Assembly (NCBI GenBank): GCA_900541505.1
Contig: UQKK01000008.1
Location: 1-64,000 of the forward strand
DNA: 64,000 bases
Direction: 5' to 3'
Source of the DNA: an uncultured Ruminococcus sp.
Lineage (GTDB): Bacteria; Bacillota; Clostridia; Lachnospirales; Lachnospiraceae
Shown here in pieces: positions 1 through 8,049 of the stretch. Position 1 is the first letter of the stretch; each line of letters starts with the position of its first letter. The notes under the pieces were generated by a model, which worked only from the letters and a program-made list of their open reading frames with translations, did no database searches and was not told the DNA's origin. A program made the position numbers and the translations under genes.

Positions 1-174
1 CATTGAGATTTCCAAAACAGAAGCCTTGCGGCAAAAGAAGATAGAAACAGACTGATTGTGCGCTGCAAAGAACAACGCCTTCAGACCGTATCAGAATTAT
101 CAGAAATATAATGCTTTCTGACATTATAGCACAGATGATTTTTCAAACAAAGACTTGACATAAAATTCTTTAAT
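1..174. other. Left-edge sequence without a recognisable gene
   Basis: No convincing gene. The + strand frame starting at base 2 is open to a TGA ending at base 55 and could be the last 17 codons of a gene entering from the left, but this is too short to identify. A small inverted repeat ATAATG/CATTAT lies near 109-127. The opposite-strand reading frame across 124-375 is rich in Phe/Leu/Ile, has no ribosome-binding site, and looks fortuitous. Confidence 0.4.
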
Positions 175-268
175 GAAGACACCACTTACGAGAAAGTACA
201 GAAGGAATGGGGGAGTCCTCATGAGGCGCTTTATCGAGGCGGAAGAGATTGCGGATGTTGTCAAAATT
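175..268 (+). pseudogene. Decayed 3' fragment of the short-chain dehydrogenase gene at 1101-1877
   Basis: About 94 bases align closely with 1710-1804 inside the intact dehydrogenase. The codons for TYE-VQKEW and for RFIE-EEIADV-K are preserved, but a 2-base deletion after the GAATGG codons shifts the frame, and the copy stops without a terminus. Sequence on both sides is unrelated to the intact gene. I read this as a relic of a duplication or recombination at the operon's left end. Its age is uncertain; most third positions still agree. Confidence 0.8.
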
Positions 269-315
269 AGACATAGTGCATAAAAATTTGGAGTGAAAAA
301 CAGTAAAAACATACA

Positions 316-344
316 TTGACAACAAAGAAAAGAGGGAATAAAAT
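316..344 (+). promoter_or_regulatory. Sigma-A promoter for the GntR-led operon
   Basis: TTGACA at 316-321 and TAAAAT at 339-344 are separated by exactly 17 bases. The palindrome TTGTATACAA begins at the last base of the -10 element, so a bound regulator would block transcription. The predicted start lies about 45 bases upstream of the GntR start codon. Confidence 0.75.
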
Positions 345-365
345 TGTATACAAGAAGTATAAAAT
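341..365. promoter_or_regulatory. Candidate GntR operator, copy 1
   Basis: The pattern is AAATTGTATACAA, three variable bases, then GTATAAAAT. Its core TTGTATACAA is a perfect 10-bp palindrome. The same pattern, identical at 22 of 25 positions, recurs at 2827-2851 before the mutarotase gene. Placement over the -10 region of the regulator's own promoter suggests autorepression. That the GntR protein encoded next door binds here is inference. Confidence 0.65.
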
Positions 366-395
366 AAAAATACAATTTTGAAAGCGGAGAAATTT

Positions 396-1058
396 ATGAA
401 AAAATCAGCAAAATCTGCAGCAATCGAAACTTATCATGCGATAAGAGAAGACATTATATATCGGAAGCTTATGGGGGGAACTCCCCTTGTGGAAGATGAA
501 CTGGCGGAGAAGTACCAGGTCAGCCGTACACCGATACGGGAAGCGTTAAAGATGCTGGAGGGGGACGGCATGGTTGTATATTACCCGTACAGAGGCTGTT
601 TTGTAAAAGAATTTAATGAGAAAGATATTGTGGAGATTTTTACTATGCGCCAGGCTCTGGAGGGAATCAGCAGCAGAATCGCGGCAGGGATTATCACGGA
701 TGCGAATCTCGAACTTTTGGAAAAGAACCATCAGGAGAGTGTGAAGGAACTGCGAGCGGGCAATATCGAGAAGGCAGATGAACTGGGTGATAATTTACAT
801 AACGTGATTCTGGATGTCAGCGCGAATATGCGAATTAAGGATACACTGAACAGGCTCCATGGACAGCAGCTTTACTTTAATGTCATTACAAAACGGATTG
901 AAGGGCGTATGGAGAAATCCATCACCCAGCATGGTGGGATACTCCAGGCACTGAAGAAGCATGACGGAGACATGGCGGAACGGCTTATGAGAGAACATCT
1001 TCAGAATACCATGGAGGATATGCTGCTCGCGGTGCAGAATGAAAGAGTTCACATTTAA
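396..1058 (+). CDS. GntR family (FadR/FCD-type) transcriptional regulator
   Basis: A 220-residue regulator. Residues about 10-70 form the winged helix-turn-helix, with the GntR core VSRTPIREALKMLEGDG; the rest is an all-helical FCD ligand-binding domain. FCD regulators usually bind carboxylates or sugar acids, which fits the downstream dehydratase and lactonase-like genes. I chose ATG 396, which follows GGAG at 6 bases; the frame is open from a TTG at 378 but that codon has no ribosome-binding site. It leads the operon and probably represses it through the palindromes at 341-365 and 2827-2851. The effector is unknown. Confidence 0.9.
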   Translation: MKKSAKSAAIETYHAIREDIIYRKLMGGTPLVEDELAEKYQVSRTPIREALKMLEGDGMVVYYPYRGCFVKEFNEKDIVEIFTMRQALEGISSRIAAGIITDANLELLEKNHQESVKELRAGNIEKADELGDNLHNVILDVSANMRIKDTLNRLHGQQLYFNVITKRIEGRMEKSITQHGGILQALKKHDGDMAERLMREHLQNTMEDMLLAVQNERVHI

Positions 1059-1100
1059 ATTCATATACATGTGAAAATAAAAAGAAGAGAGGTAGAAAAC

Positions 1101-1877
1101 ATGGGATACTTTACAGGAAAAACAGTTGTAGTAACCGGGGCGCGTGAAGGTGTAGGCAGAACGATAGCGGTCGAGTTCGCAAAAGAAGGCGCAAAACTGA
1201 TTCTTGTCAGCCGCAAAGAGGCGGCAGAGACGGCAAAAGAAGTTGAGGAAGCCGGCGGTACCTATCTGGGATTTGTTTCCTGCGATATCGCCGAGGAAGA
1301 GCAGATTATCGCCATGGGTAAAAAAGTGGCGGAATTGTCCGGCGGCGTGGTGGATGTACTGATTAATAACGCAGGATTTAACGGAAAAGCACACTTGATT
1401 GAGAACATGGTCGCAGAGGATTGGAAGTACACGATAGGCGTGAATTTGACAGGGACCATGCTGGTGTGCAGGGAACTGATTCCACTCATGAATAAGGAAA
1501 AAGCAGCTATCTGCAATATGTCCAGCAATGTATCCAAGCGCGGACTTCCCATGCGTGGGGACTATGTGTGCTCAAAGTGGGCGATTCTCGGATTGACCCA
1601 GACATTGGCTTTGGAGCTGGTGGATAAAAATATCCGGGTGAATGCGGTATGTCCCGGACCAATCAGCGGCGATAGGGCTGAACAGCTGATGAAGATGCAC
1701 GCGGAGACAGAAGGCAAGACTTATGAGGAAGTACAGAAGGAATGGGAGGACGTTCCCATGAAGCGCTTTATTGAGCCGGAAGAGATTGCGGATGTTATCA
1801 AATTCCTGTGTTCTGACCAGTCCAGCGCGATGACAGGACAGGCACTCAATATCACAGGCGGAATGTTGATGCACTAA
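1101..1877 (+). CDS. Short-chain dehydrogenase/reductase (SDR), probable sugar dehydrogenase
   Basis: A 258-residue classical SDR. The cofactor-binding TGAREGVG is at 12-19, NNAG at 89-92, the catalytic serine near 141-142, and the YxxxK pair at Y155/K159. ATG 1101 is preferred over GTG 1071 because GAGAGG lies just upstream. The neighbours (mutarotase, amidohydrolase, enolase-type dehydratase) are the partners of an L-fucose-type oxidative pathway, in which an SDR oxidises the cyclic sugar to a lactone or later oxidises the 2-keto-3-deoxy acid. Sequence alone does not tell which step. A broken copy of its 3' end lies at 175-268. Confidence 0.87.
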   Translation: MGYFTGKTVVVTGAREGVGRTIAVEFAKEGAKLILVSRKEAAETAKEVEEAGGTYLGFVSCDIAEEEQIIAMGKKVAELSGGVVDVLINNAGFNGKAHLIENMVAEDWKYTIGVNLTGTMLVCRELIPLMNKEKAAICNMSSNVSKRGLPMRGDYVCSKWAILGLTQTLALELVDKNIRVNAVCPGPISGDRAEQLMKMHAETEGKTYEEVQKEWEDVPMKRFIEPEEIADVIKFLCSDQSSAMTGQALNITGGMLMH

Positions 1878-1888
1878 GAGGGAAGAAC

Positions 1889-2797
1889 ATGAAGATAATA
1901 GACGGACACATCCATATTTTTTCTAAGATAGACGGGGCAAATGCAAACGGCAGCGTGAAGGGCTGCGGATACGGCAAAACGATAAATGCGGGGATAGAAT
2001 CTCCTTTTATGCCTCCCCTGACAAAAGAAACCTGCTTCACGGCAGATATGCTGTTGGAAGTGATGCGGCAAAACGGCGTGGAAAAGGCAGTCTTGTTCCA
2101 GAATCCTACCATTGGTAGCGTCAATGAGGAAATCGGGCTTGCCGTTTCTGAACATCCTGAAATATTTGCGGGAGTGCTGCAGGTAGACCCCTTTTCAGAA
2201 GATGCGTTGGAGCAGGCGGAAAGACTGTTGGAAAACTATACATACCGGGCACTGAAATTGGAATTGAGTACCGGTTGGGGATGGACCGGAATCCACAAAG
2301 AGAAGGAATTTCACTATTCCATGCTGAAACCACTTGTTGAGTTCGCGGGGAAACACCGGCTGGCTGTTGTGTTTGACACTGGGGATACAGACTCGAAAGC
2401 ATATCTTCCAGGAGAACTGGATGAACTGACAGCACAGTTTCCGGAGGTGACTTTTGTGATTGAACATGGAGGTTATTTGACACCGGAAGGGGACAGAGAA
2501 AAGTGGGAGCAAATGACAGATATTGCCTGCAGAGAGAATGTATATCTTGGAATCTGCGCGATTTGGAGCCTGCTGGAGTCAGAATACCCCGGAGAGAGCG
2601 GCAACGATATTTTAAAGAGACTCTATGATAAGGTAGGAGCAGAGAAACTTATCTGGGGGACAGATGCGCCCTGCACCTGCAAGTTTTATACCTACGGACA
2701 GATGATGGATGTTGTAAGGAAACATGCGCGCTTCCTGTCTGAGGAGGAGTTGGAGAGCGTATGTTACGGCAATGCGCAGAAGGTCTATTTTTCATGA
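1889..2797 (+). CDS. Amidohydrolase-2 family hydrolase, possible sugar-acid lactonase
   Basis: A 302-residue TIM-barrel metal-dependent hydrolase. The N-terminal HIH metal motif (H7, H9), an EHGG strand near 192 and the GTDAP aspartate motif near 260 are the usual landmarks of the Amidohydro_2 group. This family includes L-fucono-, L-rhamnono- and galactaro-lactonases as well as decarboxylases. Given a mutarotase, an SDR and an acid-sugar dehydratase in the same operon, hydrolysis of an aldonolactone is the likeliest role; this is inference from context. It starts 11 bases after the SDR stop, with GAGGGAAGAAC before the ATG, and is surely co-transcribed. Confidence 0.8.
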   Translation: MKIIDGHIHIFSKIDGANANGSVKGCGYGKTINAGIESPFMPPLTKETCFTADMLLEVMRQNGVEKAVLFQNPTIGSVNEEIGLAVSEHPEIFAGVLQVDPFSEDALEQAERLLENYTYRALKLELSTGWGWTGIHKEKEFHYSMLKPLVEFAGKHRLAVVFDTGDTDSKAYLPGELDELTAQFPEVTFVIEHGGYLTPEGDREKWEQMTDIACRENVYLGICAIWSLLESEYPGESGNDILKRLYDKVGAEKLIWGTDAPCTCKFYTYGQMMDVVRKHARFLSEEELESVCYGNAQKVYFS

Positions 2798-2826
2798 CCG
2801 GCAAAGCGCAGTAAATTTTTTAAATC

Positions 2827-2851
2827 AAATTGTATACAATTTGTATAAAAT
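2827..2851. promoter_or_regulatory. Candidate GntR operator, copy 2
   Basis: The same AAATTGTATACAA-N3-GTATAAAAT pattern as at 341-365, here in the 72-base gap between the hydrolase and mutarotase genes. Only the three central spacer bases differ. It suggests a second regulated promoter controlling the mutarotase, dehydratase and transporter. No -35/-10 pair is as clear here as at copy 1; TATAAA at 2844-2849 may serve as a -10. Confidence 0.6.
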
Positions 2852-2869
2852 CTTGAACGGAGGAAAGAG

Positions 2870-3304
2870 ATGCTGAAACATATTCCAAAAGAGATGACTC
2901 CGGATTTGATGAAAATCCTTATGGAGATGGGACATTGCGATGAACTGGTCATCTGTGACGGGAATTTTCCGAGATTTGCATACCCGGAACGTGTTGTGTA
3001 CTGCATGGGAAATGATAATCCTCAGATGTTGAATCTGATTACAGAGTATTTCCCGTTGGATAATGGGATGGAAGAGCCTGTGATACAGATGGAGGTATCA
3101 GAAGGAGACTCCTATGTGCCTTCCACCTGGGGGAAATATGATGAAATCCTTGAGAAAAATGAGGGCAGGAAAGTGCCGAAAAAGTTCTTAGACAGGGAAG
3201 CATTTTACCGAAGAGCAGGCAATGCCTATGCGGTTGTCGTGACGGGTGAAACGACCTTTTACGCGACGGTCATCCTGAAAAAAGGAACCGTAGGAAACGG
3301 CTGA
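2870..3304 (+). CDS. RbsD/FucU family sugar mutarotase
   Basis: A 144-residue protein of the RbsD/FucU family. The hallmark stretch near residues 20-32, GH-DELVICDGN, carries the conserved histidine (H22) and aspartate (D30) of the pyranose/anomer interconversion site. These enzymes are cytoplasmic decameric rings that equilibrate the anomers of an imported sugar. The length (about 140) matches FucU. A GGAGG-type site precedes the ATG. Lying between the lactonase-like and dehydratase genes and before a ribose-type importer, it should act on the sugar the operon imports. Confidence 0.87.
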   Translation: MLKHIPKEMTPDLMKILMEMGHCDELVICDGNFPRFAYPERVVYCMGNDNPQMLNLITEYFPLDNGMEEPVIQMEVSEGDSYVPSTWGKYDEILEKNEGRKVPKKFLDREAFYRRAGNAYAVVVTGETTFYATVILKKGTVGNG

Positions 3305-3323
3305 TGATAAAGGAGTATTTGCG

Positions 3324-4496
3324 ATGAAGATTACAGGGATTCATACTTATATTTTAAAAGTTCCGTTAGGGGAACAACGATTTTATTCCTCACAGTGTGC
3401 ATTTCCGGAGCGAAACAGTATGCTGGTCAAAATCGAGACAGATGAGGGCATATACGGATGGGGAGAAGGCGGGCAGTATGGTCCGGCGGAACCGGTGAAG
3501 TGTGTGATAGATACGATTCTCGCCCCTATATTAAAAGGTAGAGACCCCATGGATAAAGGAATCCTGTGGGATGAAATGTATCAGTCCACCAGAGATTTTG
3601 GACAGAAGGGCACATATATCGAGGCAATCAGCGCTGTGGATATTGCTCTGTGGGATATATGCGGGAAGGCATTGGGAGTGCCGGTATATAAACTCTTAGG
3701 AGGTAAAAAGAGAAATTTCGTCCCATGCTATGCTACGGGCTGCTACTACAGGGGAGAAGATGTGCTGGATTTTAAGACTGCTCTTCCAAAACTTCAGAAG
3801 GAAGCGGAAAGTTATGTGGAAGCCGGATTTGAGATGCTGAAGATAAAGGTAGGGCTGCTGTCGGTTGAGGACGATGCAAAACGTGTCAGTGCAATCCGGG
3901 AAGCGGTGGGGGAGAGCGTGAAGCTGTTCTGCGACTGCAATCATTCCTACAATGCATATACGGCAATCAGAATGGCAAAATACCTGGAAGAAAATCAGGT
4001 CTTATTCATGGAGGAGCCCGTGGTGCCGGAGGACTTTGAAGGATATTGCCGGGTGAGAAGTGCCACAAAGATTGCGGTTGCCGGAGGAGAATGTGAATAC
4101 ACGGCATTTGGGTTTAAAAGGTACATTGAGAGAGGGTGCATTGATATCGCGCAGCCGGATATCTGCGTGAGCGGCGGACTGACAGAATTTCAGAGGATAG
4201 CGGCGGTTGCAGGGGTATACGGCACAGCGGTCATTCCCCATGTATGGGGGTCGGGTGTGGCGATTGCGGCAGCGCTTGCGGCTATCGCGGCTATGCCGCT
4301 GTTTCCGCATACGGCAAATCCGGTGCCTTTCCAGAATGAGCCCATGATGGAATACGACAGGAATCCGAACCCACTTCGGGATGAACTGCTGGTTGAGAAC
4401 TTTGAATTGAAGGACCGCAAGGTAAAAGTCCCGGATAAAGAAGGTCTTGGTATAGATATTGACGATAAGGTATTGGAAAAATATCGTGTGCTGTAG
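3324..4496 (+). CDS. Mandelate racemase/muconate lactonizing family acid-sugar dehydratase
   Basis: A 390-residue enolase-superfamily enzyme. The active-site set of the mandelate racemase subgroup is in register: KxK at K173/K175, metal ligands D204, E230 and E256, D279, and the general base H306 (in IPHVWGSG). A full Lys-plus-His/Asp set is typical of aldonate dehydratases such as galactonate or fuconate dehydratase, which yield 2-keto-3-deoxy acids. It starts 19 bases after the mutarotase with an AAAGGAG site. The exact substrate is not readable; L-fuconate or a stereoisomer is favoured by the operon partners. Confidence 0.87.
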   Translation: MKITGIHTYILKVPLGEQRFYSSQCAFPERNSMLVKIETDEGIYGWGEGGQYGPAEPVKCVIDTILAPILKGRDPMDKGILWDEMYQSTRDFGQKGTYIEAISAVDIALWDICGKALGVPVYKLLGGKKRNFVPCYATGCYYRGEDVLDFKTALPKLQKEAESYVEAGFEMLKIKVGLLSVEDDAKRVSAIREAVGESVKLFCDCNHSYNAYTAIRMAKYLEENQVLFMEEPVVPEDFEGYCRVRSATKIAVAGGECEYTAFGFKRYIERGCIDIAQPDICVSGGLTEFQRIAAVAGVYGTAVIPHVWGSGVAIAAALAAIAAMPLFPHTANPVPFQNEPMMEYDRNPNPLRDELLVENFELKDRKVKVPDKEGLGIDIDDKVLEKYRVL

Positions 4497-4535
4497 CGGC
4501 ATCCTGGCGGGAAACAAGGGGAAAGGAGAATGAAA

Positions 4536-6077
4536 ATGCAGGAGAAGACAGAGCAGAGCCAATATCTCGTGGAGATGCGGGGAATATCAAAGTCTTTTGC
4601 CGGGATTAAAGCACTGGACCAGGTAGATTTTTTTCTCGGAAAAGGCAGAGTAAACTGCCTCTGTGGGGAGAATGGAGCCGGCAAATCTACCCTGATAAAA
4701 ATCCTTTCAGGAGCTTATCAAAAGGACAAGGGAGAAATCATCCTGGAAGGGGAAAGAGTAGAATTTACAAGTCCGAAAATGGCAAGGGAAAAGGGAATTG
4801 ACCCTATTTATCAGGAATTGGACCTTATAGACTGCCTTTCCATCGCGGAAAACATTTTTCTGGGAAATGAGAAACAGAAAAGAAAAGGGATTCTGGACAG
4901 AAAAGCGATGTATAAGGAAGCGGAAGCTCTCATGCGGGAAGTCGGTGTGACCATAGATGTGCATAAAAATGTTGGGGAGCTGAGTGTGGCGTTAAAGCAG
5001 ATGGTCGCGATTGCCAAGGCGTTGTCCATGCAGAGCAAAGTATTGATATTGGATGAACCCAGTGATGTACTCACAGGAAAAGAGCTGGATACATTGTTCG
5101 AGATAGTCAGAAAGATAAAGGCAAAAGGAGTCGGGATAGTCTATATATCCCATCGTCTGGAAGAAGTCTTTGAGATTGGCGATGATGTGACAATTTTCAG
5201 GGATGGAAAATTTATCGCCATGAGACCGGTTGAAGAAATGACGCGGCAGACGCTGATACAGGCGATGGTGGGGCATGAGGTAGATGAAAATATTGCCGAA
5301 CAGCATGGAGACCCATCGAAACCTGTCCTGCTTAAAGCAGAGCACATCACGAGAGGGAATACGCTGAAAGATATCTCGTTTTTCCTCCGGTCCGGTGAAA
5401 TCCTCGGAGTGGCAGGGCTGGTGGGAGCAGGAAGAACAGAGCTGGCTCGCGCGGTCATCGGAGCGGACGTGCTGGACTCCGGCACGGTGAAGCTGCATGA
5501 GAAGACGGTGCATATAAAATCACCCGGAGATGCCCGCAAACATGGCATCGGCTATATCCCGGAAGACAGAAAAAATGATGGCCTCGTACTGATACAGAGC
5601 GTGGGCAGGAACGCGGTGCTGACTGTTTTAGGTAAGATAAGCCGTTTCGGGATTGTCAGGAAAAAGGAGATGGAGAAGATAATCCGTCACGGAATCGACT
5701 CCCTGCACATCAAATGCAGCACTCCTGAACAGCCGGCAAAGAACTTAAGCGGCGGAAATCAGCAGAAGGTTGTGCTTGCAAAGTGGTTGGCTTCTGGTGT
5801 TGAGGTATTGATTCTCGATGAGCCTACGCGGGGAGTAGATGTAGGTGCGAAAAGCGAGATTTATGATATCATTCGTGAATTTGCAGCGCAGGGCAGGGCG
5901 GTCATGCTCATATCTTCGGAGATGAGCGAAATTTTGAATATGAGTAACCGCATCATGGTCATGTCGGAGGGCACTGTGTCCAAAGTATTTGAATCGAACC
6001 AGGTCACACAGGAAGAGCTGCTGGAATATGCGCTTCCCAAATCACTGAAGAAAGGAGCGAAAGTTTCCTATGGATGA
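4536..6077 (+). CDS. Sugar ABC importer, double-NBD ATPase (RbsA/MglA type)
   Basis: A 513-residue tandem ATPase that energises a ribose-type importer. The first nucleotide-binding domain has a good Walker A (GENGAGKST), but its signature reads LSVALKQM rather than LSxGQ, and its Walker B region reads LDEPSDVLT rather than LDEPTxxLT. The second domain has the family's unusual Walker A (GLVGAGRTE), an intact LSGGNQQK signature and LDEPTRGVD. Such asymmetry is common in RbsA proteins, but loss of the signature glycine in the first half is a deviation. ATG 4536 is better spaced from GGAG (4525-4528) than ATG 4530. The 3' end overlaps the permease gene by 8 bases. Confidence 0.9.
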   Translation: MQEKTEQSQYLVEMRGISKSFAGIKALDQVDFFLGKGRVNCLCGENGAGKSTLIKILSGAYQKDKGEIILEGERVEFTSPKMAREKGIDPIYQELDLIDCLSIAENIFLGNEKQKRKGILDRKAMYKEAEALMREVGVTIDVHKNVGELSVALKQMVAIAKALSMQSKVLILDEPSDVLTGKELDTLFEIVRKIKAKGVGIVYISHRLEEVFEIGDDVTIFRDGKFIAMRPVEEMTRQTLIQAMVGHEVDENIAEQHGDPSKPVLLKAEHITRGNTLKDISFFLRSGEILGVAGLVGAGRTELARAVIGADVLDSGTVKLHEKTVHIKSPGDARKHGIGYIPEDRKNDGLVLIQSVGRNAVLTVLGKISRFGIVRKKEMEKIIRHGIDSLHIKCSTPEQPAKNLSGGNQQKVVLAKWLASGVEVLILDEPTRGVDVGAKSEIYDIIREFAAQGRAVMLISSEMSEILNMSNRIMVMSEGTVSKVFESNQVTQEELLEYALPKSLKKGAKVSYG

Positions 6078-7017
6078 AACGATGAAAAAAAGCGTAAAAA
6101 TCGAGAGAATCATTCGCGGAAATACGATTTATATCATTTTGGTTGTCATGATTCTTGCAGCGTCCATACTGTCGCCGAATTTTCGCTCTTTTGCAAACAT
6201 ATCCAACTTGCTGAGTCAGTCTTCCATTATCGGAATTCTTGCGGTGGGACAGACTATTGTGCTGATTACAGGCGGATTTGATTTATCCATGAGTTCCATG
6301 ATTGCACTGTCATCGGTCGTCACGGCACTGTTCCTCCCTTACGGTTATCTGCTCGCCCTGCTTGTCTTACTCATGGTGGGACTGGCAAACGCCTTTTTTG
6401 TAAATAAAGGAATCTCACCCTTTGTCGTTACATTGGGGATGCAGGGGGTGGCGAGGACGCTGGCGCTGTGGTGGTCGGACCAGAAGTCCGTAAGCATCGA
6501 CTGGGAAGGCATCAAGTTCCTGGCATATACAACATTTTTGGGAATTCCGATTTGTGTGTATCTATGGATTGCGGTTACGGTTCTGCTTACCTTATTTTTG
6601 AACCATACGGTCATCGGGCGCCATATATACGCGATAGGAGGAAGCCCGGAGTCTGCAAGACTGTCGGGAATCAATGTGAAAAAGACGAGATATGTGGCGT
6701 ATCTGCTGAGTGCGTTCTGCGCATTTTTATCCGGATGCATCTATGTATCCCGACTGGGAGTGGGGGCGCCGGACAAAGCAATCGGCTATGAGATGGATGC
6801 CATATCCTGCGCGATTATCGGGGGAACCAGTCTGCTGGGAGGCGCCGGTACATTGAAAGGAACATTTGCAGGAATGTTGATTTATGGAATTATCACCAAT
6901 TTCCTGAATCTGATGGCAGTCTCCTCCTACTGGCAGAAGGTCATTAAGGGACTTATCATACTGGTTGCCGTGTATTTTAATATCAGAGCGAGCCGCAAGC
7001 AGGAGGTGAGATTATGA
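6070..7017 (+). CDS. Sugar ABC importer permease (RbsC type), subunit 1
   Basis: A 315-residue BPD_transp_2 family permease with eight or more hydrophobic segments and the family loop near GGSPESARLSGI, which couples to the ATPase. It overlaps the ATPase gene by 8 bases and the next permease by 4, so translation is coupled. Two different permeases imply a heterodimeric channel, as in several xylose- and autoinducer-2-type importers, rather than the homodimer of ribose systems. Substrate cannot be read from sequence; the neighbours suggest a hexose or 6-deoxyhexose. Confidence 0.9.
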   Translation: MDETMKKSVKIERIIRGNTIYIILVVMILAASILSPNFRSFANISNLLSQSSIIGILAVGQTIVLITGGFDLSMSSMIALSSVVTALFLPYGYLLALLVLLMVGLANAFFVNKGISPFVVTLGMQGVARTLALWWSDQKSVSIDWEGIKFLAYTTFLGIPICVYLWIAVTVLLTLFLNHTVIGRHIYAIGGSPESARLSGINVKKTRYVAYLLSAFCAFLSGCIYVSRLGVGAPDKAIGYEMDAISCAIIGGTSLLGGAGTLKGTFAGMLIYGIITNFLNLMAVSSYWQKVIKGLIILVAVYFNIRASRKQEVRL

Positions 7018-7952
7018 AGAGAGCATTTGGGAATAAACTGCTGAATGAATACCGGCTGTTTGTAATCCTGGTCATCATTATTATCGCGCTTCAGGCGGCA
7101 ACACACGGACTGTTCCTGCAGAAAGGAAATATCATCAACCTGTTTAACCAGAATGCGATGCTGGGGATTATCACAATCGGACAATTCCTTGTCATACTGA
7201 CGGGAGGAATCGACTTGTCTGTAGGTACGGTAATGATGATGAGTTCCGTCATCTATGTACTGTATCAGGATTTGGGCCCACTGCTTTCGGCGATAATCTC
7301 CATTTTAGCCGGGACACTGTTCGGACTGATAAATGCGGTGCTCATTACAAAACTGAAGATTAACTCTTTTATCACGACACTGGGAACCATGACGATTGCC
7401 GAAGGCGTCGGCTATGTGCTGGTAGACGGGCATACGATTTTCAGTATCGAAGATTCCTTCCTGAAGCTGGGGCAGATTCGTATTTTTTCGGTTTCCCTGT
7501 ATGTGTACATATGGATAGCGCTCACCGCAGTGATGATATTCATCCTCAGGTATATGACATATGGAATCAAACTGTACAGCGCAGGAGGAAATGTGTCAGC
7601 GACGAGACTGTCGGGAATCAATACGGATGCCGTAGTGGGTTCTACATACGTGATATCGGGGTTTCTGTGCGGACTGGTCGGTGTGATGTATACGGCAAGG
7701 CTCTGTGTGGCAGACCCGTCTGTCTCCGGAAGCTTTCATACCGATTCCATTACGGCAGTGGTCATTGCAGGGACTCTGATGACAGGGGGAAAAGGAAAGC
7801 TGTCTCATGTGTTTATCGGGGTTCTGATTCTTGGGATGCTGAGCAATTTTATGAACACGCTGGGAGTACCGACGGCGCTCCACGTAAGAATCAAAGGTAT
7901 CATATTGATACTCATGGTATTGCTCAATATCTATCAGAATGAAAAAGCTTAG
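7014..7952 (+). CDS. Sugar ABC importer permease (RbsC type), subunit 2
   Basis: A 312-residue paralogue of the preceding permease, with the same fold and the coupling loop AGGNVSATRLSGI. It starts within the stop codon of subunit 1 (ATGA overlap) with GGAGG upstream. It presumably pairs with subunit 1 on the shared ATPase. A perfect palindrome and a stem-loop follow it, before the binding-protein gene, and may adjust the relative amounts of the membrane and binding components. Confidence 0.9.
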   Translation: MKRAFGNKLLNEYRLFVILVIIIIALQAATHGLFLQKGNIINLFNQNAMLGIITIGQFLVILTGGIDLSVGTVMMMSSVIYVLYQDLGPLLSAIISILAGTLFGLINAVLITKLKINSFITTLGTMTIAEGVGYVLVDGHTIFSIEDSFLKLGQIRIFSVSLYVYIWIALTAVMIFILRYMTYGIKLYSAGGNVSATRLSGINTDAVVGSTYVISGFLCGLVGVMYTARLCVADPSVSGSFHTDSITAVVIAGTLMTGGKGKLSHVFIGVLILGMLSNFMNTLGVPTALHVRIKGIILILMVLLNIYQNEKA

Positions 7953-7966
7953 GAACCCGCATATAT

Positions 7967-8001
7967 AAAATCATGATTTTGCAGTACATAAAAATGTACT
8001 G
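7967..8001 (+). promoter_or_regulatory. Intercistronic palindrome and stem-loop
   Basis: AAAATCATGATTTT (7967-7980) is a perfect 14-bp palindrome. Directly after it, CAGTACAT (7982-7989), an AAAA loop and ATGTACTG (7994-8001) make a perfect 8-bp hairpin. There is no T-run, so this is not a clear terminator. Binding-protein messages are often made in excess through such intercistronic hairpins, which stabilise or separate transcripts; that role here is inference. Confidence 0.5.
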
Positions 8002-8049
8002 GAAATAAAATGTCACAAAAAACCATTTATGCAAACAAGGAGGTAACGT

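Noticed and set aside
795..1394. 199-codon frame on the minus strand across the GntR/SDR junction
   Set aside because: It lies opposite two well-supported genes, has no family signature and no ribosome-binding site; it is a shadow of their codon use.
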